Assembly: GCA_003116995.1 (NCBI GenBank) | Contig: BDSL01000095.1 | Location: forward strand, 358,064-422,063 | Direction of reading: 5' to 3' | DNA from: Yamagishiella unicocca | Lineage: Eukaryota > Chlorophyta > Chlorophyceae > Chlamydomonadales > Volvocaceae | Length of the DNA stretch: 64,000 nt | Part shown: piece after piece, positions 1 through 8,729 of the stretch | How positions within the stretch are numbered: the stretch's first letter is position 1 | How the letters are laid out: each line of letters begins with the position of its first letter | Program-made: the position numbers and the translations under genes | The notes under the pieces: generated by a model | Told to the model about the DNA's origin: nothing | What the model saw: the letters and a program-made list of their open reading frames with translations, nothing else | Databases searched by the model: none

Positions 1-21
1 TACTCCTCCTCCTCAGCACCC

Positions 22-2278
22 TCACAAGGACCCCGTGAGAAGCTCCGCGAACTGCTGCTTGTTGATGGTGGTGATGGCCGGGTTGGTGGCGGCGCGCGCG
101 CGCTCCAGGGGTGTGTTGTATCCCCAGTCCACCAGGTAGAGCTTCCAGTCGGACAGCGAGGGGTCCCTGCGCGGAGAGCGGGGCGAGGGGTGAGACGTGG
201 TTCCGGAGCGCAGCGCAGCTCCCGTGCTTGGTGGTGCCGTGCCTGGTGATGCTAGCTAAAAGGGGAAGCAGACGCTCAGGCTCTCGCTCTATCCGTCGTA
301 CGGCGTATCGTCGTACTTCGTACTTACTTGGCCACCTTCTCCAGCGTGCTGAGCTTGTCCTCTACGAAGATCTTGACCCCCGCCTCGGGGTGGCGCGCCG
401 CCAGCGCCGCCAGCACCTCGCCCTTGGGCCGCCCCGAAACCGTCTGGCTGAAGATGCGCTCGCGCGAGAAGGGCACCGACGCCATGTCTCGCAGCAGGAT
501 CTCCGTATAGTGCGCCTGCAGGGACCGAGGAGCGGGGTTCGCTAAGCAAAACACACCCCAATCCCCGTAATTTCCTCACATCTTCCCCTTGTGTGTGAAT
601 CCACCAGCTCCCCGCACCTGCTTAGTGGTGACGATGTACACCTCGTACGACTCCATGGACTGCCGTACGGGGTCAGCGACGCCCTCGTAGATGCGGTTGG
701 GCGCCAGCCAGCCGTCCAGGTCGGCCGCAATCCACTCGTCACGCACGCGCCCAAACAGCTCCACCATCTTCGCATTCACGGGGCGGTCCAGGGAGGGTGC
801 AGGGAGGGGCGCGGGTGTGCGTGGCGGGTCAAAAGGTCGGTACGACATGCGGTCAGTTTGTTGATAAGTAGGTAGTGGGTGTACTTTACCGGTAATTGCA
901 GGAAAACAGGGGTGAGGATGGAATGCGTGTGGCAGCGCATGGACAGAAAGCGGATGCGTGGAAGTACGGCAACGGTACGGTTGGTGGTTATAAGAGCTCG
1001 CACCTCCTCCGTGGAGGGCCCAGGGGAGCCCCCAGCGGAGTGCCGTACACGACCCGGACCCCTCGCTGTTGGTCGTACCTCGGCCCGGTTCAGCTCCCAC
1101 TTGGCCATGGCGGCGGGCAGCATGGTCTCCCACTTGCCCAGCATCTCCTCCACCGTGACACCCTCGTACAGGCAACGGATCTGTACGATGTTCTCATACC
1201 TGCCATTCCAGGGGAGAGGTGGCGGCGTCCGGCGGGGAGGGGTTAGCGGCGGGGAACGCTCATCGAGAAGCGCGGCTACCCTTTCGAGACACCACCCCTC
1301 TGCCCAACCCATCCAGGCACCAGCAAGCCCCTCCACCTCCGTCCAGTGGGCATTCAGGCGGGTTGTTCCGAAGCACGCCCCCCAGGCTTTTTTACAACCG
1401 GATGGGTGCTTGCCCCCGTGCACGTTCGATGTCCCATGCCGAAGAACCGAAGTAAAGGGCCCCGCAATATGGGGTTCCCGGCCCCTCCTCAACCCCTAAC
1501 CGCCAACCCCCAACCCACCCGGTCTCCACCACGGGTCGCACCCCCCGCATCTTCTCCACCAGCTCCTCCTTCCGCGCCTCCGCTGCCGGCGTCGCGAAGA
1601 CCTCCGGCCATAGGATGGCGGCGGCCTGTCGTACGACGTACAACAGCACCAGAAGCCGAACGCCATGGGCGCGTGGGGCGTGCGGGTGTGGGGCAACGGA
1701 AGCGACAGCGTGTGGGCTGCGAGCTCTGTCCAGACGGCTGGGATATGTCAGGAGGCCAGTTGCTGCCGATAAGACTTAGTATACCATGACACCATGGCAG
1801 CACGTGCTCGTAAGGGGGCCTTATGTGGCGCCCGGCGCTTCGCAGGGGATTGAGAGCGCGAGGGTGTTCTCCTGGGGACGAGCTGCCGCGAGCCGTGCGA
1901 CGCACATGTCTCACGAGCCACCAGGGTGGGCTGTCGAGACCAGAGGGCCAACGGCCCGGTCGCAGCCCCACGTGCCGGTGTATTAGCGAGCATTTATGCA
2001 CGCACGTGCATGAACACTTCTCTCATGTAAGCGTCGCGATCAGCCCTCCATTGTGGGGCTACCACCGCTTGGGAGGCACGCACCTTGAAGGCCGAGAGGC
2101 TGCTCTCACCGCAGGAGTCGCAGACCACGCCGTCGAAATCCAGAGCAATTAGTTTTGCGGAGGCCGCTGCGCATTCGACGCGCATACCGCGAGACGTCGC
2201 CGAAAAGGCGCTTCTTCGGGACGCAGCTGTCGTGAAGGCTGGACGGCCTGACCGGAAGGTTGGGAGCTGGCGGAGCAT
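22..2278 (-). CDS. HAD-superfamily hydrolase-like protein, predicted organelle-targeted
   Basis: Six exons, read on the minus strand: 2278-2084, 1625-1519, 1199-1079, 767-618, 515-328, 166-22. All phases join and give 301 residues. An Arg/Ser/Ala-rich N-terminus (about 1-40) looks like a plastid or mitochondrial transit peptide. It is followed by HAD motif I, LIALDFDGVVCDS, with the nucleophile and acid/base aspartates at D47 and D49. The same motif opens a conserved plant and algal HAD-like family; the substrate is unknown. Another family-like block is RPVVETGYENIVQIR, which spans the exon 2/3 junction. The exon 4 acceptor is the least certain; an upstream in-frame AG would lengthen it slightly. 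The ATG lies about 117 bp from the LTR retrotransposon, so the promoter is probably affected by the insertion. Confidence 0.85.
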
Positions 2279-2394
2279 GGTAAGATCAGTGATATATACT
2301 AGCGAGGCAGTTATAGCTCGCTCCGCTGACAGACTCTATAAGGGTGGAATGGTCGCTTGTCGTGTACTGTACGATCATGCAAGTCAAGCCTCAA

Positions 2395-2553
2395 TGTTAG
2401 GAAGAAGGGTGTCGTACTAAGAATACGGCCTGTGGAGGAGATGATCCCCCAACGTTATGTCTACCGAGCAGGCACAAAGAGGACTTCCTTTTATAGTCGT
2501 TGACTATCGAGTCGTGATGTGTACATTATGTCACGCGGAGCGCAGTACGACCA
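2395..2553 (-). repeat. 3' LTR of the chromovirus
   Basis: On the minus strand this LTR runs TGGTCG...CTAACA, with the usual TG...CA ends. Three further bases (plus-strand TTA) are shared beyond the TG end of both copies. The pol stop codon at 2531-2533 lies inside this LTR. A TATA-like CTATAAAA on the minus strand lies near 2491-2499. Confidence 0.9.
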
Positions 2554-5500
2554 TTACGCTTTCCCAGGTGTCATGCTCAGGACCATAGTTATGGTAGCGA
2601 ACCAAGTAATCAGTCAGCGTTTTGCGACCGGACCGACGTTTGCGGTGTGCGTGGAGCATTTGAGCTGAACGCAGGGGCTCAAAATTTTGCAGCTCAGTTG
2701 GCAGCGAGAGCGTAGTCGTGTTGCCTCCTTGAAAGGTTTTCAGCACGGATACATGAAATACGTTGTGCAACTGTAAGCTGCTCGGCAGTTCGAGGCGGTA
2801 TGCCACTTCACCGATCTTTTGGGTCACTTTGAATGGCCCGATCCATCGCGGCAGAAGCTTTTGCGTCGTTGCTGGCGATTTGAAGGTGATATTTTTGGTA
2901 CTGAGGAGAACGAGAGCGCCGACAATGAAGGACACGTTGCGTCGCTTTTTATCAGCTTGGTCCTTCATACGCTTTTGCGCAGCCTCAAGATGTACTTTGG
3001 CTTGCTTTATGCGAGCGGTATAGTCATCAGCAAGCTTGTTAGCGGCTGGGTATTTTGAAGGCAGAGGTATTCCTGCGTCCATCGGGACTCGCGGGTTGCG
3101 GCCGTAGACGAGGAAGAAGGGCGTGAAGCCTGTAGCATCCGCTTTGCTATTGTTGATAGCGAATTCTGCCATAGGAAGGTATGTATCCCAGTCATTTTGA
3201 GTAGGACCTACGTAGTTACGCAGTACTTCTTCGAGAACGCGGTTAACGCGCTCGGTTTGTCCGTCTGTTTGAGGATGGTAAGATGTTGATAATGCGTGTC
3301 TTAGCCGCAATCGTTTAGTGATGTTTACCAGCACTTGCGCAGTGAAACGAGGATCTCGGTCGGTGACCAGAATGCGAGGGGTGCCATGTCGGCATAGGAT
3401 ATGTTGCAGCAGCATTTCTGCGAATCCCAAGGTAGTAAGGGTGTCCGTTGTGGGCACAATGATCACCATTTTGGAGAACTTGTCAACGAAAACGCAGATG
3501 GCAGTGTGGCCGCGCGTGGTCAAAGGCAAGTGGGTGATGAAATCGCAAGTAATGACCTCCCAAGGTTCGGTGGGAACCGGAAGGGGTTGTAAAAGACCTG
3601 CGGGCTTCTGTGTGCTGGATTTGTTGCGTTGGCAGTCAGCACAGGATGTGACGTACTTGCGGACCTCCGAGTAGAGACCGGGCCACCAAAAGCGTTCTGA
3701 AATGGTTTGCAAAGTGCGAGCAAAGCCGCGGTGGCCTGCTAGTGGTGCGTCATGGTAAGCATAGAAGATATCATTTTTGACATCAGGTGCGTCAGGTACA
3801 ACAATTTTGTTGCCCTTAAAGTAAATACCTTCGTGTTTGGACACGGTGTGCCAGCTGGGGTCGGGTTCCGCAGGGGACGCCTGTCTTAGACGGTCGGCGA
3901 GGGTTGGCATGTTCGCGAACAAGGGCTCGACACCTGGAGTGAACATGGCAATTGCGGGGGCACCTGGCGGCGGGGGCGGAGGTTCCCGAAGGCAGAGTGC
4001 GTAGTCGACACAAAGGATAGCCATTGTGGCTAGCTGGGGCACAGGAGGCGCATGTATGCGACTGATAGGGTCGGCGACATTTAGTCGACCGGGGCGATGA
4101 AGCCAGGCGTAGTGGAAACGCGTGAGGTATTCCTGCCAGCGCGCTTGCCTACGCGAAAGGTTCTTCTTTTGATCGAACCAGATAAGAGGGTTATGGTCAG
4201 TTATTAACGTGACAGATTGTTGGGCAGTTTCCAAGTAAGGGCGCCATTCTTCGAGGGCGTTAATCACTCCAAGCAGTTCTTGCTCTTCAGTAGTGTAGTT
4301 AACTTCAGCAGGGATGAACTTCTTGCTGGTGTAAGCGACAGGATGTTCGTCCTGCATAAGTACGGCGCCTGTACCATAGATACTGGCGTCGGAGATGACC
4401 TGAAAGGGCTTCTCAAAATCCGGCAATTTTAGCACGGGTGCGTTGGTTAAGGCGTATTTTACACCGTCGAAAGCAGTTTGGTGTTGCTGGGTCCATTCAG
4501 GCAGACGCTTGAGGCCTGTGAGAGCGGTCAAGGGGGCGACGAGGGACGAGTAGCCCTGCACGAATTTGCGGAAATAGTTGGCGAGGCCCAAGAATCCACG
4601 TAAGCTGGAGATATCCGAGGGAGTGGTCCAGTTTTGAACGGTGGAGACTTTGCGGGGGTCGACTTTTAAGCCGTCGCGACCAACTACGTGGCCCAGGAAA
4701 GTTACTTCCTTCTGGTTGAATGAACATTTGTCCAAACGTACTTTGAATTCTCTCTCTTTGAGAGTTTTGAGCACCATTTCTAGGTGACGTTTGTGTTCTT
4801 CAGGCGTTTTGCTGTAGACCATGATATCGTCGAGGTAAACGACGACAAATTTGCCGATAAAAGGGCGGAGCATTTCGTTCATTGTCCTTTGGAACGTAGC
4901 CGGTGCGTTTGTCAGTCCGAAACACAGCACTTTGTACTGGTAGGTACCGAACGGCGTAACGAAGCTTGTGAGAGGCACGTCCTGTTCGGAGATGCGGATT
5001 TGGTGATAGCCAGACTGTAAGTCTAGTGACGAGAAACATGTGGCGCCGGACATTTTGTCAAGCAGATCCGTGATGTTGGGCAGCGGATATCGGTTCTTAA
5101 CCGTGATTTTGTTTAGGTTCCGATAATCAAGAACCATGCGCAGGGAGCCGTCTTTCTTTAGTGTGAAGAGGACCGGTGCTCCGTACGGTGATTTGGATTC
5201 CTCAATGAACCCCTTCGCGAGCAAGTCATCGATTTGCCGTTTTAGCTCATCTTGCTCTACGGGAGATAGCCTGTAAGGCCGCGAGTAAGGTGGTTGTGAC
5301 CCTTCGATTAGCGGGATTGTGTGACCGACTTCCCTGTCGGGCGGCAGCTGGTTTAGCGGCTCAAACAAGTCTTTGTAGGACTCGAGAAGGGCATTAAGCT
5401 CTGTTGGATTTACCAGTGATGGGTCCGGTTGCGCGGACTCCGTAGCAGTGGTAGCGGCTAGTTGAGCCATGAGGTCGCTCTGTATGAGCGCCGTGAAGCA

Positions 5501-6493
5501 GCGATTGCCCTTCTTCTGAAGGCGTTTAAACTGCTTTAAAGAGATGAGTGGAGTTGTGGGCGCGTTTGCGTCCAGTGCAGTTTTAGCACGGAGGGCAGCC
5601 ATGGATGGCGGCAAGGACTTGTTGGTACTTAGTAGCTTGTGGGAGCGGCCGTTGCGCCGGACCGTGCACGAGCCAGTGTTGAAGTCGAGGATCGCTTTAT
5701 GCGAGGAGAGCCACTGACTACCGAGAATGAGGTCGAAGCCGTGGAGTAATCGAGGTATGACGAGAGCGTTGAGCTCGCAGCGGAAGTCTTTGACACGACA
5801 AGTAATTGTAATTTGTCCGAGGAGTGGTACTGAGTTAGCACCATCGCCCAAAGTACACGAAGTAACGTGGCTTGCGGTAGGGCGGAGGCCGAGTTTTTCG
5901 ACAAATGCTTGCGATAGCAAGACGTGGGAGGCACCTGTATCAATCAGGGCTGAGGCTCTTAGGCCGCCAATACGCATTTGCAGTATCAGGGATGAATCAT
6001 CGCTATTTAGCGAGGAGCAACTTGCTTGAACGCCGCAGGGGTTTAACCAGGCTTGCATGGGAACGGGGGTGGGGCCTAAGTCAGAGTGGCCGCCGTTAGC
6101 CTCACGCACTGCGAAGAGATGAGAGCCTTGGTCAAATTCACGAAGCAGGGTCCAGTGGCGAGAGGTGAATAGTTGCTGAATGTCGGGCCGTTTAGGCACC
6201 AAAAAGACTGCACTTGTTGCGTCAGGAGCCTTGCTTTTGCAGGCTTCATAGTGTTTGAGGAACTCCGGAATTTCCGAGTACTGAGGGCTTGCCCAAACGT
6301 GGTGGTTGCCGACGTCGTGAGTGAGAAATGACGTACACGGGAGTGGCGACAGAGGGCAGAGCGATTCCGTTCGGTTACACGTAGCGTCGAATACAAATTG
6401 CCTTTTAGAAAGCTTTTGCAGCTTCAAGAAAATTGATCGATGCACACGTACCGGCTTATCCGGCCATTCAGGCAAGGAAGGAGGCTCTAGCAT
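2531..6493 (-). CDS. pol: Pol polyprotein: protease, reverse transcriptase, RNase H, integrase, chromodomain
   Basis: 1320 codons from the first ATG after the gag stop. Visible domains with rough residue positions: aspartic protease with IDTGAS (about 182), reverse transcriptase with VVYLDDIMVYS (about 551), RNase H with VISDASIYGTGAVLM, integrase zinc region H...H...CADCQRN (about 920-960), integrase core with VTDRDPRF (about 1042) and SYHPQTDGQTERVNR, and a C-terminal chromodomain with YLVRYHNYGPEHDTWES (about 1290-1310). The chromodomain places it in the chromovirus branch of Gypsy elements and may steer insertion toward particular chromatin. The open frame extends upstream to the gag UAG, so Pol is probably made as Gag-Pol. 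Confidence 0.95.
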   Translation of the reverse strand: MLEPPSLPEWPDKPVRVHRSIFLKLQKLSKRQFVFDATCNRTESLCPLSPLPCTSFLTHDVGNHHVWASPQYSEIPEFLKHYEACKSKAPDATSAVFLVPKRPDIQQLFTSRHWTLLREFDQGSHLFAVREANGGHSDLGPTPVPMQAWLNPCGVQASCSSLNSDDSSLILQMRIGGLRASALIDTGASHVLLSQAFVEKLGLRPTASHVTSCTLGDGANSVPLLGQITITCRVKDFRCELNALVIPRLLHGFDLILGSQWLSSHKAILDFNTGSCTVRRNGRSHKLLSTNKSLPPSMAALRAKTALDANAPTTPLISLKQFKRLQKKGNRCFTALIQSDLMAQLAATTATESAQPDPSLVNPTELNALLESYKDLFEPLNQLPPDREVGHTIPLIEGSQPPYSRPYRLSPVEQDELKRQIDDLLAKGFIEESKSPYGAPVLFTLKKDGSLRMVLDYRNLNKITVKNRYPLPNITDLLDKMSGATCFSSLDLQSGYHQIRISEQDVPLTSFVTPFGTYQYKVLCFGLTNAPATFQRTMNEMLRPFIGKFVVVYLDDIMVYSKTPEEHKRHLEMVLKTLKEREFKVRLDKCSFNQKEVTFLGHVVGRDGLKVDPRKVSTVQNWTTPSDISSLRGFLGLANYFRKFVQGYSSLVAPLTALTGLKRLPEWTQQHQTAFDGVKYALTNAPVLKLPDFEKPFQVISDASIYGTGAVLMQDEHPVAYTSKKFIPAEVNYTTEEQELLGVINALEEWRPYLETAQQSVTLITDHNPLIWFDQKKNLSRRQARWQEYLTRFHYAWLHRPGRLNVADPISRIHAPPVPQLATMAILCVDYALCLREPPPPPPGAPAIAMFTPGVEPLFANMPTLADRLRQASPAEPDPSWHTVSKHEGIYFKGNKIVVPDAPDVKNDIFYAYHDAPLAGHRGFARTLQTISERFWWPGLYSEVRKYVTSCADCQRNKSSTQKPAGLLQPLPVPTEPWEVITCDFITHLPLTTRGHTAICVFVDKFSKMVIIVPTTDTLTTLGFAEMLLQHILCRHGTPRILVTDRDPRFTAQVLVNITKRLRLRHALSTSYHPQTDGQTERVNRVLEEVLRNYVGPTQNDWDTYLPMAEFAINNSKADATGFTPFFLVYGRNPRVPMDAGIPLPSKYPAANKLADDYTARIKQAKVHLEAAQKRMKDQADKKRRNVSFIVGALVLLSTKNITFKSPATTQKLLPRWIGPFKVTQKIGEVAYRLELPSSLQLHNVFHVSVLKTFQGGNTTTLSLPTELQNFEPLRSAQMLHAHRKRRSGRKTLTDYLVRYHNYGPEHDTWESVMVVLRSA
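2557..2568 (-). other. Candidate polypurine tract
   Basis: The minus strand reads CCTGGGAAAGCG just before the 3' LTR, the place expected for the plus-strand priming site of an LTR element. The purine run is short. Confidence 0.5.
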
Positions 6494-6550
6494 CTCAGTG
6501 TCTTGGGATAACCCATGCTGTGAACCCGTGATGCCAGCATGGGCAACCCC

Positions 6551-8356
6551 CTAGTTAGCCGCTGCGCCGTCGGAACCGCTCGGACCGTCCCTGCGCTGCC
6601 GCTTGGACTCCTGACAGCGGTGGCCCTTCCCGAAAGGAGCGCCGCAGTGGTAACATAGGCCAGCCTTGGCCAAATTTTCACGCCTAATGTCCTCGCGCTC
6701 CTTCTCGCGCTCGGAGGTTCGGCGGTAAGACCGGCCGTTGCCGCGGTCTTCGCCATTGCGGCCGTTGCCGCGGTCGCCGCCGTTCCGGCCATTGCCGCGG
6801 TCGCCGCCATTCCGGCGGCGGTCGCGGTTGCCATTGCCGCGATTTGCAGCCTGCTTGGGAGGGGCGGGGGCGGTTCCTTTGAGGAGGCCAAAGCGGACGG
6901 TCTTTTTGCCGATGAGTGAGCGTGATTCCTGGCCGTGGGCGTAAGTAAGCAGGGCGTCAAAAGCGGCCCAAGGGTTGCCGTTGGCATCCGAAGCACACGA
7001 GCGCTGCAATTGAGCAAGCATTCCGTTTAGGAACCAGGCGCACAAGTCAACTTGGGAAATGTCGGGATCATCGCGAGTTAGTTCCCGGAAGCGCTGCGCG
7101 TAATCGCCAATGGATTCGTGAGGCTTCTGATGGTGCTCGCCAGAGTGCAAACGTTGGCGAACCTCTTGGGGCGTGCCGCGGCGAACGTCCCCGTAAAGGA
7201 GAATGAAATCCGCGCGCATGGTTGCTACTGAGAGGGGCGGAGCACCTAGCACTGCGTGCCGTTCGCACAAGCCGCTGTACCATTTAGCAGCCGGACCGCC
7301 CACGTAATATCGCATGCTCTCGATGGGGTCGCAATTGTTGGCCCTCAGGTATCGGATAGTGGTGTCAAACCAAATGTCGGGGTCCGAGATCTGGTTGCTG
7401 CTGCGCCCTAAGAAAATAGGCGGCTGTCGCAGCGCACGCGAATGGGTATTGCTGGTCCCAGTGGTTATGGCTGCGTGTGCCGCAGGAGTGCCCGTGGGAG
7501 TAGCACCCGGATAAGCGCTAGTTGCGCCCGTTCCCAGACTCACGGTGTTGATAGGTGGCGCCTGCGCAGGAGCCGCCGGAGCCGCCGGTGCAGGTACTGC
7601 AGGGGCTGGCGTGGGCGCGGGTCCTGGTTGCATGAACGGCGCCGCGGCGTGCTCCGGTACGGGCAGCGCTGGCGGGACCGCAGGCGAGGTAACGGCCGCG
7701 AGTGCCGCTTGGACAGCTGCTTGGATCATAGCCTGCAGCTTGGTCTGCTCGTCCATGGGCACGTTGGCCGGTGGCGGCGGCACTTGGGCCGGCGGCGGCG
7801 GCGGCACGTTCTCCGTTGCCGGCTCATCTGCGTTAGGCGGCGGGGGTCTGGGTGAGTCGATCGCCCGTGCGGTAAAAACCTGGGGCTCCGAGTCGGCATT
7901 TTGCGGGGCGTTTGTCAGCGTGCGCAGGGCGTCAAAATCGGCCTGCGTTTGCTGGAGCACTTTAAGCGATGGTATCTTAGTACCTGCGTCCAGCAGCTCG
8001 CTGAAGTCCATATTCTCTATGGAGTCCAGGTCGACAGCGTCGTTGACGTCGCCCGGGAATGCGCCCGCAGCCTGTAGGCGTTGGAAGAGGATAATCCGTT
8101 TTAGGCGGAGGATGGTGGAATAATTTAATCCCGGGAGATGGTCGTGGTTCCCTTCGACCAAGCGGAGGTAGAATGTGACATCTACGTTCGTCAGGGCGGA
8201 TTTTCCGGCCGAGTAGGCTAGCTCAAGTAGCAAATCAGTGCTAGGCATAGCAAGGAAGGCATTGTACATGCTACGGTATGAGCGTCTTAGCGCTTTGGGC
8301 GGCGGAAGGGTCGCCATGTTGCGTACCGTCGTATCGCAGTCCATTTTGGCCGACAT
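6551..8356 (-). CDS. gag: Gag polyprotein of the chromovirus
   Basis: A 601-residue ORF. The first third is a capsid-like helical region, followed by a Pro/Ala-rich linker and then a second conserved gag block containing IWFDTTIRYL and GGPAAKWYSGL. Near the C-terminus, basic repeats of the type GDRGNGRNG precede a zinc knuckle, CYHCGAPFGKGHRC, of the spacing common in plant Gypsy gag proteins. It should coat and package element RNA. The ORF ends at a UAG (6551-6553) in the same frame as pol, see findings. Confidence 0.9.
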   Translation of the reverse strand: MSAKMDCDTTVRNMATLPPPKALRRSYRSMYNAFLAMPSTDLLLELAYSAGKSALTNVDVTFYLRLVEGNHDHLPGLNYSTILRLKRIILFQRLQAAGAFPGDVNDAVDLDSIENMDFSELLDAGTKIPSLKVLQQTQADFDALRTLTNAPQNADSEPQVFTARAIDSPRPPPPNADEPATENVPPPPPAQVPPPPANVPMDEQTKLQAMIQAAVQAALAAVTSPAVPPALPVPEHAAAPFMQPGPAPTPAPAVPAPAAPAAPAQAPPINTVSLGTGATSAYPGATPTGTPAAHAAITTGTSNTHSRALRQPPIFLGRSSNQISDPDIWFDTTIRYLRANNCDPIESMRYYVGGPAAKWYSGLCERHAVLGAPPLSVATMRADFILLYGDVRRGTPQEVRQRLHSGEHHQKPHESIGDYAQRFRELTRDDPDISQVDLCAWFLNGMLAQLQRSCASDANGNPWAAFDALLTYAHGQESRSLIGKKTVRFGLLKGTAPAPPKQAANRGNGNRDRRRNGGDRGNGRNGGDRGNGRNGEDRGNGRSYRRTSEREKEREDIRRENLAKAGLCYHCGAPFGKGHRCQESKRQRRDGPSGSDGAAAN

Positions 8357-8430
8357 TGTGGGCCGAGGAGAAAAAAAAATTAGCGCGTTAAGCGCCGAGC
8401 TCTTTCGCGAGACCGAGAGGCCTCCAGCGA

Positions 8431-8451
8431 TCGAACCTGTCTCAGATGCCA
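8431..8451 (-). other. Candidate primer binding site
   Basis: Two bases inside the 5' LTR, the minus strand reads TGGCATCTGAGACAGG and continues to TTCGA. The complement looks like a tRNA 3' end: a TCGAAC T-loop-like stretch, then stem bases, then CCA. I could not assign the tRNA, and one base is unaccounted for if a normal acceptor stem is assumed. Confidence 0.6.
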
Positions 8452-8453
8452 GT

Positions 8454-8612
8454 TGTTAGGAAGAAGGGTGTCGTACTAAGAATACGGCCTGTGGAGGAGA
8501 TGATCCCCCAACGTTATGTCTACCGAGCAGGCACAAAGAGGACTTCCTTTTATAGTCGTTGACTATCGAGTCGTGATGTGTACATTATGTCACGCGGAGC
8601 GCAGTACGACCA
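8454..8612 (-). repeat. 5' LTR of the chromovirus
   Basis: The second copy of the 159-bp repeat, with the same sequence as far as I can read. In transcript orientation it carries the TATA-like CTATAAAA at about 8554-8547, so it is the likely promoter for gag-pol. It ends only 117 bp before the start codon of the plus-strand gene at 8730. Confidence 0.9.
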
Positions 8613-8729
8613 TTAGGGCCTTACGCGCGCCTTACACTCAACGTGGGCGATGATCGAGCCCAAAACGTACATCAGCTATATATCTGGTTTCAACTTATCG
8701 CAAAGCTGTCATACGAAGCAGGTAGCCTT

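Larger units (their letters stand above)
2395..8612 (-). mobile_element. Gypsy-type (chromovirus) LTR retrotransposon, apparently intact
   Basis: A 6.2-kb element on the minus strand, bounded by two 159-bp direct repeats that read the same base for base at a constant offset of 6059. It holds a gag ORF and a pol ORF without internal stops. Domain order protease, reverse transcriptase, RNase H, integrase, chromodomain is that of Gypsy chromoviruses. Matching LTRs and open frames suggest recent insertion. The flanks (CTCAA on the left, TTAGG on the right) do not form a target-site duplication. The element sits in the short gap between two divergent host genes. Confidence 0.93.

Noticed and set aside
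8431..8451. tRNA gene at the retrotransposon's inner LTR edge
   Set aside because: Only the 3' end resembles a tRNA; no D or anticodon arm precedes it, as expected for a primer-binding site.
8643..8729. Upstream extension of the CinA-like gene to a GTG at 8643
   Set aside because: GTG is not a normal nuclear start; the first in-frame ATG (8730) gives a plausible targeting peptide.
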